NCBI RefSeq assembly: GCF_008710145.1
Contig: NZ_VYKL01000001.1
Coordinates: forward strand, 1 to 34,616
Direction of reading: 5' to 3'
DNA length: 34,616 nt
Origin: Niallia endozanthoxylica
GTDB taxonomy: Bacteria > Bacillota > Bacilli > Bacillales > Cytobacillaceae
The notes under the pieces are model-generated. The model was not told where the DNA came from. It was given only the letters and a program-made list of their open reading frames with translations, and did no database searches. Below are positions 8,606-18,137 of the stretch, one piece after another. Numbering within the stretch: the first letter of the stretch is position 1; every line of letters begins with the position of its first letter. The position numbers and the translations under genes are program-made.

Positions 8606-8616
8606 TCAACATCAAC

Positions 8617-8645
8617 TTGAAACCATTTTGAAAAAAAATTATAAT
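8617..8645 (+). promoter_or_regulatory. sigma-A promoter of ywiB-argS
   Basis: TTGAAA (8617-8622), a 17-base spacer containing an A-tract, and TATAAT (8640-8645): near-consensus. Predicted start about 8652. No T-box specifier hairpin or T-box sequence is visible in the short leader. Confidence 0.85.
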
Positions 8646-8704
8646 TAATAAGTTATCCAAAAGGATGTAATCAGGCAATGCAAAGGAAAAGAGGTGCACG
8701 TTTG

Positions 8705-9175
8705 GTGTCTAGCTATCCAACAGTGCAGATGGCTGTTAAAATAACAGTGAATACGACAATTACTAATGGTTCGGAAAAAGAAACGTATGAGCTCATCACA
8801 TTTGGACAATACATTCAAAAGACGAGCTCTGTTTTTCTGCGTTATGATGAACTGATGGAAGAAGGGTCCGCTAAAACGGTTGTCAAAGTATCAGATCAGG
8901 AAGGGTCTATCGTTAGAAATGGCTCCGTTGAAATAAGACTGCCTTTTCAAATGAATAAAATCCTTGTCGGAAGCTATAAAACACCGTACGGGGTACTCGA
9001 CATGGAAACCTCGACAAGGGGGATCCGCCATGAATTTGACGATGTGTTAAAAAAGGGGCTCATTAACATATTATATGATTTAAAAGTGCAGGGAAACCAT
9101 GCAGGTACATATCACGTATTGATTACGTTTGAGGAGGATGAAAAAGATGAATATAGTAGAGCAGGTAAAAAGTAA
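8705..9175 (+). CDS. ywiB: YwiB-type DUF1934 beta-barrel protein
   Basis: Small soluble protein (156 aa from the chosen start) of the DUF1934 family; function unknown. The fold is a lipocalin-like beta-barrel by family knowledge. Visible family features are VKITVNTTI near the N-terminus, [24 protein letters not shown] and the closing [12 protein letters not shown] prefer GTG 8705, eight bases after GAGGTG, giving an N-terminus like other members. ATG 8678 and TTG 8702 are possible alternatives. The 3' end overlaps argS by 29 bases in another frame, so the two are cotranscribed and probably coupled, as in B. subtilis. Confidence 0.85.
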   Translation: MSSYPTVQMAVKITVNTTITNGSEKETYELITFGQYIQKTSSVFLRYDELMEEGSAKTVVKVSDQEGSIVRNGSVEIRLPFQMNKILVGSYKTPYGVLDMETSTRGIRHEFDDVLKKGLINILYDLKVQGNHAGTYHVLITFEEDEKDEYSRAGKK

Positions 9176-10817
9176 CCTAAGGGCAGAAATCGCTGCGGCT
9201 GTTGTTAAGGCCGGTTTAGCAAGCGAAGAGCAGCTGCCTGACGTAGTCCTTGAGATTCCAAAGGATAAAGTAAACGGGGATTATTCAACAAATATGGCGA
9301 TGCAGCTGGCAAGAGTGGCCAAAAAAGCGCCGAAGATGATTGCAGAAGAGCTTGTCGCTCATTTTGATAAATCAAAGGCTTCGATTGAAAAGATTGAAAT
9401 TGCCGGTCCAGGCTTTATTAATTTTTACATGAATAACAGCTATTTAACGAATCTTATTCCTGCTGTTATTGAAGCTGGCGATAAGTATGGCGAAACAACT
9501 GTCGGAGGTAACGAGAAAGTTCAGGTGGAGTTCGTGTCAGCCAACCCAACAGGTGACTTGCACTTAGGACATGCCCGCGGTGCTGCAGTAGGGGATTCGC
9601 TTTGCAATATTTTAGCAAAAGCAGGCTATGATGTTTCACGTGAATATTATATTAATGATGCGGGAAATCAGATTAACAATCTTGCCCTATCAGTGGATGC
9701 CCGTTATCACCAGGCGCTTGGAATCGATAAGCCTATGCCTGAGGATGGCTACCATGGGGAAGACATTATCGGAATCGGGAAAAAACTTGCGGAAGAATTC
9801 GGCGATAAGTTTGTTGAAATGAACGACGAAGAACGTTTCGGGCAATTCCGCGAATATGGATTGAAATATGAAATGGCCAAGCTGAAGCAGGATTTAGAGG
9901 ATTTCCGTGTAGGGTTTGATGTATGGTTCTCAGAAACTTCCCTATATCATAACGGCAAAATTGACAATGCTTTGCAAAAGCTACGAGATAACGGCTATAT
10001 TTACGAGCAGGATGGGGCAACATGGCTGCGTTCAACTGATTTCGGTGACGATAAGGACCGTGTGTTAATTAAGCAGGATGGCTCTTATACGTACTTGCTG
10101 CCTGATATTGCTTATCACAGAGACAAGCTTGAGCGCGGCTTTGAGAAGTTGATTAATATTTGGGGTGCTGACCACCACGGTTATATTCCTCGTATGAGAG
10201 CAGCGATTCAGGCATTAGGCTATACTGCCGACACACTTGAAGTAGAAATTATTCAGCTTGTTCATTTATATAAAAACGGTGAGAAAATGAAAATGAGTAA
10301 GCGGACAGGTAAAGCCGTTACGATGAGAGATCTTGTTGAAGAGGTTGGCCTTGATGCAACTCGTTATTTCTTCGCCATGAGAAGTGCGGATACACATATG
10401 GACTTTGACCTTGATTTAGCGGTTTCTCAGTCCAATGAAAATCCAGTGTACTATGCGCAATATGCTCATGCAAGAATCTGCAGTATTTTACGCACGGCAG
10501 GGGAGCAGAATCTTGCTTATGGCGCAAATGCTGATTTCTCCTATATTCAATCGGAAAAAGAAATCGACGTGTTGAAAAAGCTTGGTGAGTTCCCTGAAGC
10601 AGTTGGGGAAGCTGCATTGAAGAGAATCCCGCACCGCATCACGAACTATATTTTTGAATTAGCATCTAATTTCCACAGCTTCTACAATGCGGAAAAAGTT
10701 TTAGATATGGAAGAAGTAGAAAAAACAAAAGCACGTCTGTCCTTAATTAAGGCCGTACAGATTACGTTGAAAAATGCATTAAGCTTGATCGGAGTTTCAG
10801 CTCCAGAGAAAATGTAG
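9147..10817 (+). CDS. argS: arginyl-tRNA synthetase
   Basis: Class I aminoacyl-tRNA synthetase charging tRNA-Arg. The 556-aa protein has the N-terminal Add-1 domain (about 1-110), the HIGH motif as HLGH (139-142) and the KMSKS motif as KMSKR (382-386). The class-specific [17 protein letters not shown] stretch is also present. The C-terminal DALR anticodon-binding domain ends in [10 protein letters not shown]. Length and termini match B. subtilis ArgS as I recall it. The start is ATG 9147 behind GAGGAGG; an in-frame ATG at 9129 precedes that ribosome binding site. It overlaps ywiB. Confidence 0.97.
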   Translation: MNIVEQVKSNLRAEIAAAVVKAGLASEEQLPDVVLEIPKDKVNGDYSTNMAMQLARVAKKAPKMIAEELVAHFDKSKASIEKIEIAGPGFINFYMNNSYLTNLIPAVIEAGDKYGETTVGGNEKVQVEFVSANPTGDLHLGHARGAAVGDSLCNILAKAGYDVSREYYINDAGNQINNLALSVDARYHQALGIDKPMPEDGYHGEDIIGIGKKLAEEFGDKFVEMNDEERFGQFREYGLKYEMAKLKQDLEDFRVGFDVWFSETSLYHNGKIDNALQKLRDNGYIYEQDGATWLRSTDFGDDKDRVLIKQDGSYTYLLPDIAYHRDKLERGFEKLINIWGADHHGYIPRMRAAIQALGYTADTLEVEIIQLVHLYKNGEKMKMSKRTGKAVTMRDLVEEVGLDATRYFFAMRSADTHMDFDLDLAVSQSNENPVYYAQYAHARICSILRTAGEQNLAYGANADFSYIQSEKEIDVLKKLGEFPEAVGEAALKRIPHRITNYIFELASNFHSFYNAEKVLDMEEVEKTKARLSLIKAVQITLKNALSLIGVSAPEKM

Positions 10818-10866
10818 CTGTCTGGCATCTGTCATCTATTAATGTTTGAGAATAAATCTATGTGTG

Positions 10867-10877
10867 GTGCCTGACAC
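10867..10877. repeat. GTGCCTGACAC motif, copy 2
   Basis: Exact second copy of the 11-mer at 4559. Here it sits in the fuller palindrome-like context GGTGCCTGACACC, between argS and its terminator. Confidence 0.4.
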
Positions 10878-10886
10878 CTCGCAAGG

Positions 10887-10919
10887 AAAGAGGCTTCCAA
10901 TGATGGAGGCCTCTTTTTT
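10887..10919 (+). terminator. argS terminator, between convergent argS and uvsE
   Basis: AAAGAGGCTTCC pairs with GGAGGCCTCTTT (12 bp with one G-U, loop AATGAT) and continues into six T residues on the plus strand. On the minus strand, for uvsE, the same stem has only a short T-run and is weaker. Confidence 0.9.
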
Positions 10920-10924
10920 AATCA

Positions 10925-11881
10925 TTATTTCCATTCAACTGCCCCGCCGCTGATCCGTTTTACCCCGCGAATTTTGCTAATATCTTCGATAAGCTTCAGC
11001 ATTGCTAAATCCTTCATTTTCGCTTCTATCATAAAATCGACATCCTGCTTGAGGGAATGGAGAATCGAAAGAAGCGGCTGAAGAAATTCCACATCAACAT
11101 AATCGGCATGGGAACGAAAGGCGGATGGGGACTTTGGTGAGGAGACATGAATTTTTGGAATCAGGTCCCGCTTCTCCCAAGTTGCGAAAATTTCTGGCAA
11201 CAGCTGCTCTAATGAGCCCTCTCCCAGATTGGCCATATGGTGATGATAATCAAAAATATTAGTAACTCCTTCTAGCTGGCAAATGTTCAACGTTTCATCA
11301 GTGGTATAGGTTTTGTCGTCATTTTCGAGCGTCATAATCTCTTTAATGTGCGCCGGGAGGCTTTTTAAATTAACCCTGAACCGCTCGAGGGATTCCTCTT
11401 TGTTTCCATAGGCACCGCCAATATGAATGTTAATGAGACTTTCATTTTCAACCCCCATCGCTTCAAGCATTCTATAATGGTATTCCATATCAATAACGGC
11501 ATTCTTTGTCACATCCTCACGAGGAGAGGTGAACAGTGTAAATTGGTTCGGGTGGAAGCTGACCCGCAGGCGATGCTTCTTAACAAGCTCCCCAATCCCG
11601 CTCCACTTGTCCCGGAAAGGGGTAACAAAATCCCAGCGTACCTCCGGATGGGTAGCAAGCGGGACAATGGAACTAGAGAATCGGTACAGCTCAATTTCGT
11701 GTCCGATATTATAGTGAAGCATTCTTTCTGTATTGTTTAAATTAGCAGCTGTTACAGTTAAAAGCTTCTCCATCCGCTCTTCTGCAGGAAGTTGAGTAAA
11801 GCGGGTATAGGTGACAGTTTTGGATGGAGATGCATCCCAAAGGCTCATTGATTGGGACACATATCCAAAGCGAATCCTCAT
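10925..11881 (-). CDS. uvsE: UV damage endonuclease UvsE/UvdE
   Basis: Alternative excision repair enzyme that nicks DNA 5' of UV photoproducts and other lesions. 318 aa, metal-dependent TIM-barrel family. Metal-ligand motifs appear in order: HPNQF (110-114), LENDD (185-189), DYHHH (211-215), HVSSPK (245-250), HADYVD (258-263) and IEAKMKD (285-291). The ATG has AAAGGAG eight bases upstream. It is the B. subtilis ywjD homologue and lies downstream of cls as there. B. subtilis ywjD is reported to belong to the sigma-G regulon, protecting spore DNA, which fits the sigma-G-like promoter found before cls. A weak hairpin separates the two genes. Confidence 0.94.
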   Translation of the reverse strand: MRIRFGYVSQSMSLWDASPSKTVTYTRFTQLPAEERMEKLLTVTAANLNNTERMLHYNIGHEIELYRFSSSIVPLATHPEVRWDFVTPFRDKWSGIGELVKKHRLRVSFHPNQFTLFTSPREDVTKNAVIDMEYHYRMLEAMGVENESLINIHIGGAYGNKEESLERFRVNLKSLPAHIKEIMTLENDDKTYTTDETLNICQLEGVTNIFDYHHHMANLGEGSLEQLLPEIFATWEKRDLIPKIHVSSPKSPSAFRSHADYVDVEFLQPLLSILHSLKQDVDFMIEAKMKDLAMLKLIEDISKIRGVKRISGGAVEWK

Positions 11882-11901
11882 AATGTTAACTCCTTTAACT
11901 G

Positions 11902-11928
11902 AAAAGGGCTGCAGGGTAAGCAGCCCTT
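11902..11928 (-). terminator. weak intrinsic terminator between cls and uvsE
   Basis: On the minus strand AAGGGCTG pairs with CAGCCCTT (8 bp, 9-nt loop) followed by TTTTC. The short T-run suggests partial termination, which would lower uvsE relative to cls. Confidence 0.5.
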
Positions 11929-12007
11929 GTATTGAAAAATGATTGGATTGTCTTTTGTGTCGGAAATCAGAGCACTGAAGCTAAATCGGTCACAAAAGCA
12001 GTTCATT

Positions 12008-13210
12008 TTACAAAAACAGTGAAATCGATCGGGCGACCATTTCTTTACAGAATGTCCAAGGGTTCAGCATGGAGATATCCTGCTGTGAAATTAGTTTGGA
12101 TTCTGACTGGTCCTGCTTCAACACGCCGCGAATTTTTTCAATATAATGCGGGTCATATGTGTAGCAGTTCATTTCATGATTCAAATAAAAGCTGCGTTTA
12201 TCAAAGTTGGCGGTTCCGACGTCGCAGACTTTGTCGTCAATGATAAGAATTTTAGAATGAAAAAAGCCATTTTGATATTGATATACAGTCGCGCCAAGAT
12301 CCAAAAGCTTACGCAAGTACTGGTAAGACGCTTCTTTTACAAGTGCATGGTCCGGGTTGGAAGGGACAAGAATTTCAAGTTTGACACCTCGTTTCAATGC
12401 AGACTGGAGATCGTGAAAAAGCCTTTTGCCTGGGATGAAATAAGGGGTCCCAATCATAATGCATTGCTTGGCACCGTTAATCAAACTAGAAAAGGTTTGC
12501 TCGAGGTAGAAGCCCTCAGAGGGAATGAGTTTATGACGGTATTTCCCCTTTTCTAGATGGGGAAAATAGGCTTCGTTTTGTGTCAAGCGTACCCTCGCTG
12601 CCTCTTCCCAGTCCCTCAGAAACATATGCTGCAGGTCCTGGACGCCTTCACCGATAATCTTTAAATGGTAATCACGCCAAGGGCTGAGCTTGGGATTGAG
12701 ATTGATATATTCTTTGCCGATATTAAAGCCGCCGAGATACCCGATTTTACCGTCAATAACGGTAATCTTCCGATGATTGCGCACCTGGGAAGAATAAAAG
12801 AAAAAGGGAGGCCTTGGTGCCTTACAGAAAACAAGCTCCACCCTTGAGCCTTGAAGCTCTCGGGAAATACTCCGTTTTGCCTTCAAAGAACCAATCCAGT
12901 CCAGCATAAGACGGACTTCAATCCCTTCATCAGCCTTCTTTTTTAATAACGACAGGAATTCAGAGGAGATTCGGTCCTTTTTTACAATATAAAAGAGAAT
13001 ATGAATGTGCTTCTGTGCCTCTTTTAATTCTGCAAACAGGTCTGCAAATAGCTCTGGACCTGATGTAAACATTTGAATATCGCTATACCGATCAGGAAAG
13101 TGCTGCAGTTGCAGCTTTTTTAAATGGATTTTTCGGCCAAGGGAAAAGTCAACGAAGAAATAAAGGACAACTACATACAACACCCCAATAATGATAAAAA
13201 ATGTTTCCAA
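12008..13210 (-). CDS. cls: cardiolipin synthase (phospholipase D family)
   Basis: Condenses two phosphatidylglycerol molecules to cardiolipin and glycerol at the membrane. 400 aa. One N-terminal hydrophobic segment (about 2-22) is followed by two phospholipase D domains with intact HKD motifs: HRKITVID (146-153) and HSKILIID (318-325). After them lie GGFNIGKEY and GTANFDKRSF. Length and single-helix architecture match B. subtilis YwjE (ClsB) rather than the longer ClsA with two helices. The start is TTG 13210 behind GAGGGGGAAATG; no better ATG is in frame. First gene of a minus-strand pair with uvsE. Confidence 0.93.
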   Translation of the reverse strand: METFFIIIGVLYVVVLYFFVDFSLGRKIHLKKLQLQHFPDRYSDIQMFTSGPELFADLFAELKEAQKHIHILFYIVKKDRISSEFLSLLKKKADEGIEVRLMLDWIGSLKAKRSISRELQGSRVELVFCKAPRPPFFFYSSQVRNHRKITVIDGKIGYLGGFNIGKEYINLNPKLSPWRDYHLKIIGEGVQDLQHMFLRDWEEAARVRLTQNEAYFPHLEKGKYRHKLIPSEGFYLEQTFSSLINGAKQCIMIGTPYFIPGKRLFHDLQSALKRGVKLEILVPSNPDHALVKEASYQYLRKLLDLGATVYQYQNGFFHSKILIIDDKVCDVGTANFDKRSFYLNHEMNCYTYDPHYIEKIRGVLKQDQSESKLISQQDISMLNPWTFCKEMVARSISLFL

Positions 13211-13250
13211 GGTTCATTTCCCCCTCGAGACTTATGCCTAACTGTCCTGT

Positions 13251-13281
13251 TAGTATGCACGAGAATGGGTTTTCCTATGTT
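13251..13281 (-). promoter_or_regulatory. candidate sigma-G promoter of cls-uvsE
   Basis: On the minus strand the -10 is CATACTA (13257-13251), an exact sigma-G consensus. AACATA (13281-13276) lies 18 bases upstream as the -35. The predicted transcript start is about 34 bases before the TTG codon. It places cardiolipin synthesis and UvsE in the forespore. Confidence 0.68.
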
Positions 13282-13382
13282 TTTTATAAAAAGGAAATAA
13301 AACGTTACTGATTGTTTATTTATGGCCATATAATAGATTAATTTAGCAGTCTGAATATTAGGTTAAGACAGGAGGTTAAAGA

Positions 13383-15497
13383 ATGAGTGGGATTTTGTGG
13401 GTCAATCTGATTGCGTTCATTGCTGTTACCGCTTACGCTGTCAGCCTGTTTGTTTACTTAATCAGGACGAGAATGGCTTATATCAAGTTAGGCAGGAAAG
13501 TAGAGTATGACCGTAATGTAAAAGAAAGACTCCATAACATATGGATTCATGTGTTTGGGCAGAAGAAGCTGTTAAAGGATAAAAAGAGCGGCGTGATGCA
13601 TGTCCTTTTTTTCTATGGCTTTATTCTTGTTCAATTTGGAGCCATTGATTTTATTATAAAAGGAATGAAGAAGGGGGCGCACCTGCCGTTTGGTCCTCTA
13701 TACCCCGCATTCACCTTTTTTCAAGAAATTGTGACACTCGTCATCCTGATCGCCGTTTTTATGGCCTTTTACCGCCGCTATATTGAAAAGCTTGTTCGCT
13801 TAAAAAGAAACTTTAAAGCTGGTCTCGTGCTGATTTTCATTGGCGGATTAATGTTATCCGTACTATTGGGAAATGGAATGAGTCTTGTCTGGCATCAGCA
13901 TACCCCTTCATGGACAGAGCCTGTTGCTTCATTGATTGCCGTTAGTTTCTCCGGAATGGGCGAGACCGCTGCTGCCGTTGTTTTTTACGTGGCCTGGTGG
14001 GTTCATTTGCTCATCCTGCTTACATTTCTTGTCTATGTCCCCCAATCAAAGCACGCCCACTTAATTGCCGGTCCGGCCAATGTGTATTTTAATCGTTTAG
14101 AGAAGCCGGGAAAATTAACCCCGATTGATTTTGAAGATGAAACCCAGGAAACCTTTGGTGTTGGAAAAATTGAGGAGTTTACACAGCTTCAATTGATTGA
14201 TTTATACGCCTGTGTTGAGTGCGGCCGCTGTACGAATATGTGTCCGGCTACAGGGACCGGGAAAATGCTGTCCCCGATGGATTTGATTGTGAAGATGCGC
14301 GACCATTTGACCAATCATGGAGCGGCTGTCACAAGGCAGAATCCATGGGTGCCGGCCTTTGCGTTTTCTCATACACTGGGCAACAGAATAGCGAAGGGCG
14401 CAGCTCAAGGCGGAGCAGACGAATCGATCTTAGCCTATGTTGACTATCATCCGAGCCTGATTGGCGAGGTGATTACGGAGAAAGAAATTTGGGCCTGTAC
14501 CACGTGCCGGAATTGTGAAGATCAATGTCCGGTCATGAATGAGCATGTGGAGAAAATTATTGACCTTCGCCGCTATCTAGTGTTAACAGAAGGGCGTATG
14601 GATTCAGATGCCCAGCGCGCCATGACAAATATTGAACGCCAGGGTAATCCATGGGGGCTTAATCGGAGGGAAAAGGAAAACTGGCGCAGCGCAAGAGAAG
14701 ATGTGATGATTCCGACTGTTAAGGAGCTAGCAAAGGCAGGAGAGGAATTTGAATACCTTTTCTGGGTCGGATCGATGGGCTCTTTTGATAACCGCAGCCA
14801 GAAGATTGCCTTATCGTTTGCGAGACTGCTAAATGAAGCGGGCGTAAAGTTTGCCATTCTCGGTAATAAGGAGAAAAATTCAGGTGATACACCGCGCCGT
14901 CTTGGCAATGAATTTTTATTTCAGGAGCTTGCCTCTCATAATATCGCCGAGTTTGAACATGCTGGGGTTAAGAAAATTGTTACGATTGACCCGCATGCTT
15001 ACAACATTTTTAAAAATGAATATAAAGATTTCGGCTTAAAGGCGGAAGTCGTGCACCATACTGAACTCCTCGTCCAGCTGGTCAAGGAAGGCCGGTTACA
15101 GCCGCAGTATGAGGTGAATGAAAGAATTACGTTTCATGATTCCTGTTATTTAGGCCGCTATAATGAAGTGTATGATCCGCCGCGGGAAATTTTGAAGAGG
15201 ATTCCAGGTGTCACACTTGTGGAGATGGAGAGGAACCGGGAAAACGGGATGTGCTGCGGTGCCGGGGGAGGCTTGATGTGGATGGAGGAGGAAACGGGCC
15301 ACCGTATTAACGCAGCACGCACCGAGCAGGCACTGGAGGTTAAACCATCTGTGATCAGCTCGGGCTGTCCATACTGCTTAACGATGCTGTCAGACGGTAC
15401 AAAAGCGAAGGAAGTGGAAGACCTTGTTAAGACATACGATGTGGCAGAGCTCTTGGAAAAAGCCGTCTTTGGTGAAAAGAAAGAAGCCCTATCTTAA
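13383..15497 (+). CDS. fadF: membrane Fe-S oxidoreductase FadF (acyl-CoA dehydrogenase electron carrier)
   Basis: Membrane iron-sulfur protein (704 aa) thought to pass electrons from acyl-CoA dehydrogenases and electron-transfer flavoprotein to the quinone pool. The N-terminal third has about six hydrophobic helices (around 5-27, 72-92, 110-130, 145-165, 183-203 and 205-220). Then come two 4Fe-4S clusters, with Cys277, 280, 283 and 287, and Cys372, 375, 378 and 382. The C-terminal half has two cysteine-rich CCG domains (SCYLGRYN...MCCGAGGG and SSGCPYCLTM), as in heterodisulfide reductase. The ATG follows AGGAGGT. It is the B. subtilis ywjF homologue and heads the beta-oxidation cluster. TATAAT at 13329-13334 is a possible -10 without a clear -35. 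Confidence 0.92.
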   Translation: MSGILWVNLIAFIAVTAYAVSLFVYLIRTRMAYIKLGRKVEYDRNVKERLHNIWIHVFGQKKLLKDKKSGVMHVLFFYGFILVQFGAIDFIIKGMKKGAHLPFGPLYPAFTFFQEIVTLVILIAVFMAFYRRYIEKLVRLKRNFKAGLVLIFIGGLMLSVLLGNGMSLVWHQHTPSWTEPVASLIAVSFSGMGETAAAVVFYVAWWVHLLILLTFLVYVPQSKHAHLIAGPANVYFNRLEKPGKLTPIDFEDETQETFGVGKIEEFTQLQLIDLYACVECGRCTNMCPATGTGKMLSPMDLIVKMRDHLTNHGAAVTRQNPWVPAFAFSHTLGNRIAKGAAQGGADESILAYVDYHPSLIGEVITEKEIWACTTCRNCEDQCPVMNEHVEKIIDLRRYLVLTEGRMDSDAQRAMTNIERQGNPWGLNRREKENWRSAREDVMIPTVKELAKAGEEFEYLFWVGSMGSFDNRSQKIALSFARLLNEAGVKFAILGNKEKNSGDTPRRLGNEFLFQELASHNIAEFEHAGVKKIVTIDPHAYNIFKNEYKDFGLKAEVVHHTELLVQLVKEGRLQPQYEVNERITFHDSCYLGRYNEVYDPPREILKRIPGVTLVEMERNRENGMCCGAGGGLMWMEEETGHRINAARTEQALEVKPSVISSGCPYCLTMLSDGTKAKEVEDLVKTYDVAELLEKAVFGEKKEALS

Positions 15498-15508
15498 TAG
15501 GGGTTCAG

Positions 15509-15549
15509 TTAGGAAGCTCCGGCAGTCTAGAAAGCCTGCAGCTTCCTAA
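15509..15549. repeat. hairpin after fadF
   Basis: TTAGGAAGCT (15509-15518) pairs perfectly with AGCTTCCTAA (15540-15549), and an inner GCAG/CTGC extends the stem. No T-tract follows, so it is a stable 3' end structure or partial terminator rather than a standard terminator. Confidence 0.55.
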
Positions 15550-15612
15550 TAGACTCTACTTATAAATAATTAGTAAATTCTTTTTATTCAGTTAATTTTG
15601 TAGTAAAATAAA

Positions 15613-15626
15613 AGCAAGCGCTTACA
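15613..15626. promoter_or_regulatory. cre-like site (CcpA operator) upstream of the thiolase gene
   Basis: AGCAAGCGCTTACA fits the cre consensus TGNAANCGNWWNCA except at the first base. It lies four bases after a TAAAAT hexamer (15604-15609) that could be a sigma-A -10. That position would suit repression by carbon source, as known for fatty-acid degradation genes in Bacillus. A separate CATACGAT at 15692-15699 resembles a sigma-E -10 but lacks a good -35. Confidence 0.6.
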
Positions 15627-15759
15627 TTGTTTTAAGAACTGAAAAGCCTAGTTGCAGGCAGTTGTATGAATAAACTTAATCCATCAAACCACATACGATT
15701 TGAATTGAGCTTTCGGTTGTTGCTTTCCGATTCAGGAAAAAAGAGAGGTGACGTTTACG

Positions 15760-16956
15760 ATGAGTAAATCCGTAATCTTAAGCGGAGTTCGAACACCTAT
15801 TGGCAAATTAGGCGGCAGTTTGAGCGGTCTATCAGCATCCGACCTTGGTTCAATGGCAATAAAACAAGCATTAAAAAGAGCCAATGTATCCCCAACAGAT
15901 GTGGAGGAGGTCATCATCGGCAATGTGCTGCAGGGCGGACAAGGGCAAATTCCCTCTCGGCAAGCAGCGAGAAAAGCAGATTTGCCTTGGGATATCAAAA
16001 CGGAAACGATTAATAAGGTGTGTGCATCAGGTATGCGCAGTGTAACGCTTGCTGACCAATTAATCCGCAGTGGTGATGAGAGTGTAATCGTCGCTGGCGG
16101 CATGGAGTCCATGAGCCAGGCACCCTATATCCTCCAGGATGCCCGGTTCGGGATGAAGATGGGGAACGGCGTTGCTGTCGATTTAATGAAATATGATGGA
16201 TTGACTTGCAGTTTTACTGGTGTTCCGATGGGGATGTATGGGAATCAAAGTGCTTTCACTTGGAACATCAGCCGTGAAGAACAGGATGAGTGGGCACTCA
16301 GAAGCCATCTGCGAGCTTTGGCAGCGATGGACGGTGGGCTGACTGCACAGGAAGTGATTCCGGTTGAAGTTCCGCAGCGAAAAGGGGACCCAATAGTTGT
16401 ATCGCAGGATGAAGGCCCAAGGAGAGATACATCGCTGGAAAGATTGGCTGTGCTGTCACCTGCTTTTGGCAAGAATGGTACCATTACGGCCGGTAATGCA
16501 CCAGGAGTCAATGATGGTGCTGCTGCACTTGTTTTAATGAGTGCGGAACGGGCTGCAAGGGAAAATCGTCAGCCTGAGGCAGTGATTCTTGCCCATACAG
16601 CAATGGCTACAGAAGCAAAGGATTTTCCGGAAACTCCAGGGCGAGTGATTAATGAATTGCTGAAGAAGACAGGCAAAAGACCTGAGGATATTGATTTATT
16701 TGAAATAAATGAGGCTTTTGCTGCCGTGTCCTTAATTACTGTAAAAATTGCCGGACTTAACCCGGAAAAGGTGAATGTGAACGGCGGTGCGGTTGCCCTC
16801 GGCCATCCAATCGGCGCGAGCGGTGCTAGAATCATTGTGACGCTTATGCATGAATTAAAACGCCGCGGCGGCGGGCTTGGCATTGCTGCCATTTGCTCAG
16901 GAGGCGGGCAGGGGGATGCCATTATGATTGAAGTGCCGCGGAATGCGGCCGGCTAA
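15760..16956 (+). CDS. mmgA: acetyl-CoA C-acetyltransferase (thiolase)
   Basis: Thiolase that cleaves acetoacetyl-CoA or 3-ketoacyl-CoA to acetyl-CoA, or runs in reverse. 398 aa. The catalytic residues are present: Cys88 in NKVCASG, NEAFA (317-321), His349 in GHPIGASG and Cys379 in CSGGGQGD. The short cap and these motifs fit a biosynthetic-type acetyl-CoA acetyltransferase. ATG 15760 is chosen because GAGAGGTGA lies eight bases upstream; an in-frame GTG at 15748 is inside that ribosome binding site. Position just before a 3-hydroxybutyryl-CoA dehydrogenase and acyl-CoA dehydrogenases parallels B. subtilis mmgABC. The symbol is by that analogy and not proof of orthology. Confidence 0.93.
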   Translation: MSKSVILSGVRTPIGKLGGSLSGLSASDLGSMAIKQALKRANVSPTDVEEVIIGNVLQGGQGQIPSRQAARKADLPWDIKTETINKVCASGMRSVTLADQLIRSGDESVIVAGGMESMSQAPYILQDARFGMKMGNGVAVDLMKYDGLTCSFTGVPMGMYGNQSAFTWNISREEQDEWALRSHLRALAAMDGGLTAQEVIPVEVPQRKGDPIVVSQDEGPRRDTSLERLAVLSPAFGKNGTITAGNAPGVNDGAAALVLMSAERAARENRQPEAVILAHTAMATEAKDFPETPGRVINELLKKTGKRPEDIDLFEINEAFAAVSLITVKIAGLNPEKVNVNGGAVALGHPIGASGARIIVTLMHELKRRGGGLGIAAICSGGGQGDAIMIEVPRNAAG

Positions 16957-17099
16957 TAGCCTGCCATCTAGGAAGATGCGTATGACCGTATCTCTTTTGT
17001 CGTAAGATGTCTCGCCAAGCTTTGGCAGATCTGCAAGCAGTGGAAGTTGGTCCAGTCATTAAAAAAAAATAGAAAAAAGAGCTATAAACCTGTGTTCAT

Positions 17100-17131
17100 G
17101 CCGGTACTTGTCCCTTAAAGACAATACCGGC
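17100..17131. repeat. hairpin in the mmgA-mmgB spacer
   Basis: GCCGGTACTTGTC pairs with GACAATACCGGC (12 bp with one bulged C, 7-nt loop). A T-run occurs only ten bases later. Function unknown; it may adjust expression between the two genes. Confidence 0.45.
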
Positions 17132-17172
17132 TGCATTAGGTTTTTTCCATCTATAACAAACGGAGGTGTCTG

Positions 17173-18024
17173 ATGAAGATTGAAAAAGTAATGGTCATAG
17201 GTGCTGGTCAGATGGGTTCCGGAATTGCTCAAGTATGTGCGCAAGCAGGCTATGATGTCATCCTTAATGACCTGAATGTCCAATTGACAGAACATGGAAA
17301 GAACACCATTCGCTGTAATCTTCTACGGCAAGTGAATAAAGGACGGATGAAGTCAGAGGAGATGGAGGCCATCCTTTCGCTCATTTCCTTATCGACTAAT
17401 CTAGCAGATGGGAGGGATGCTGATCTAGTCATTGAAGCAGCGATTGAAAATATGGAAATAAAAACACAAATTTTTCGTACGCTTGACAAGATTACCCCCG
17501 AGCATACGATTCTAGCCAGCAATACATCCTCACTTCCAATCACCGAGATTGCGGCGGCGACAAACCGTCCACAAAAGGTGATTGGCATGCATTTTATGAA
17601 TCCTGTTCCAGTGATGAAGCTGGTTGAAATTATCCGCGGTCTTGCAACCTCTAACGAAGTATATGAAACCATTGAAAAGATGACAAAAACGCTGGAAAAG
17701 GTACCGGTGGAGGTAAATGACTTTCCTGGCTTTGTTTCTAACCGAATCCTGATGCCAATGATTAATGAAGCTATTTTTACTTTATATGAAGGAGTCGCTG
17801 AAAAAGAGGCGATTGACGAAGTGATGAAACTGGGTATGAACCATCCGATGGGGCCGCTTGTATTGGCTGATTTTATCGGACTAGATACCTGTCTTTATAT
17901 TATGGAAACCCTTCATGAGGGACTCGGTGAAGATAAGTACCGTCCGTGTCCGCTATTAAGAAAATATGTAAAAGCAGGCTGGCTTGGAAAAAAGTCAGGT
18001 CGAGGGTTTTATGAATACAAATAG
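17173..18024 (+). CDS. mmgB: 3-hydroxybutyryl-CoA dehydrogenase
   Basis: NAD(P)-dependent oxidoreductase interconverting 3-hydroxybutyryl-CoA and acetoacetyl-CoA. The 283-aa size is that of the stand-alone enzyme. The N-terminal Rossmann fold has GAGQMGSG (10-17). Catalytic residues follow: Ser119 in ASNTSS, His140 in GMHFMNP, Glu152 and Asn190 in GFVSNR. The C-terminal domain ends in the usual [14 protein letters not shown]. The ATG lies behind ACGGAGGTG. It sits between the thiolase and two acyl-CoA dehydrogenases and would perform the step between them together with an enoyl-CoA hydratase not present in this window. Confidence 0.95.
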   Translation: MKIEKVMVIGAGQMGSGIAQVCAQAGYDVILNDLNVQLTEHGKNTIRCNLLRQVNKGRMKSEEMEAILSLISLSTNLADGRDADLVIEAAIENMEIKTQIFRTLDKITPEHTILASNTSSLPITEIAAATNRPQKVIGMHFMNPVPVMKLVEIIRGLATSNEVYETIEKMTKTLEKVPVEVNDFPGFVSNRILMPMINEAIFTLYEGVAEKEAIDEVMKLGMNHPMGPLVLADFIGLDTCLYIMETLHEGLGEDKYRPCPLLRKYVKAGWLGKKSGRGFYEYK

Positions 18025-18137
18025 AAAGCAGGGATTTTGCAGATTGTTCTAGAGAATTTTTATAGTGTATTCCATTTTCGACAGAGAAAGATCCTTTTCA
18101 GAAAACAGTCAAACAAGCAGCAGAAAGTGGGGGTCAT

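Noticed and set aside
8646..8704. T-box riboswitch for argS
   Set aside because: The leader is only about 50 bases and has no T-box sequence or terminator.
13301..13316. cre site upstream of fadF
   Set aside because: The stretch around ATAAAACGTTACTG has four mismatches to the cre consensus, too many to support.
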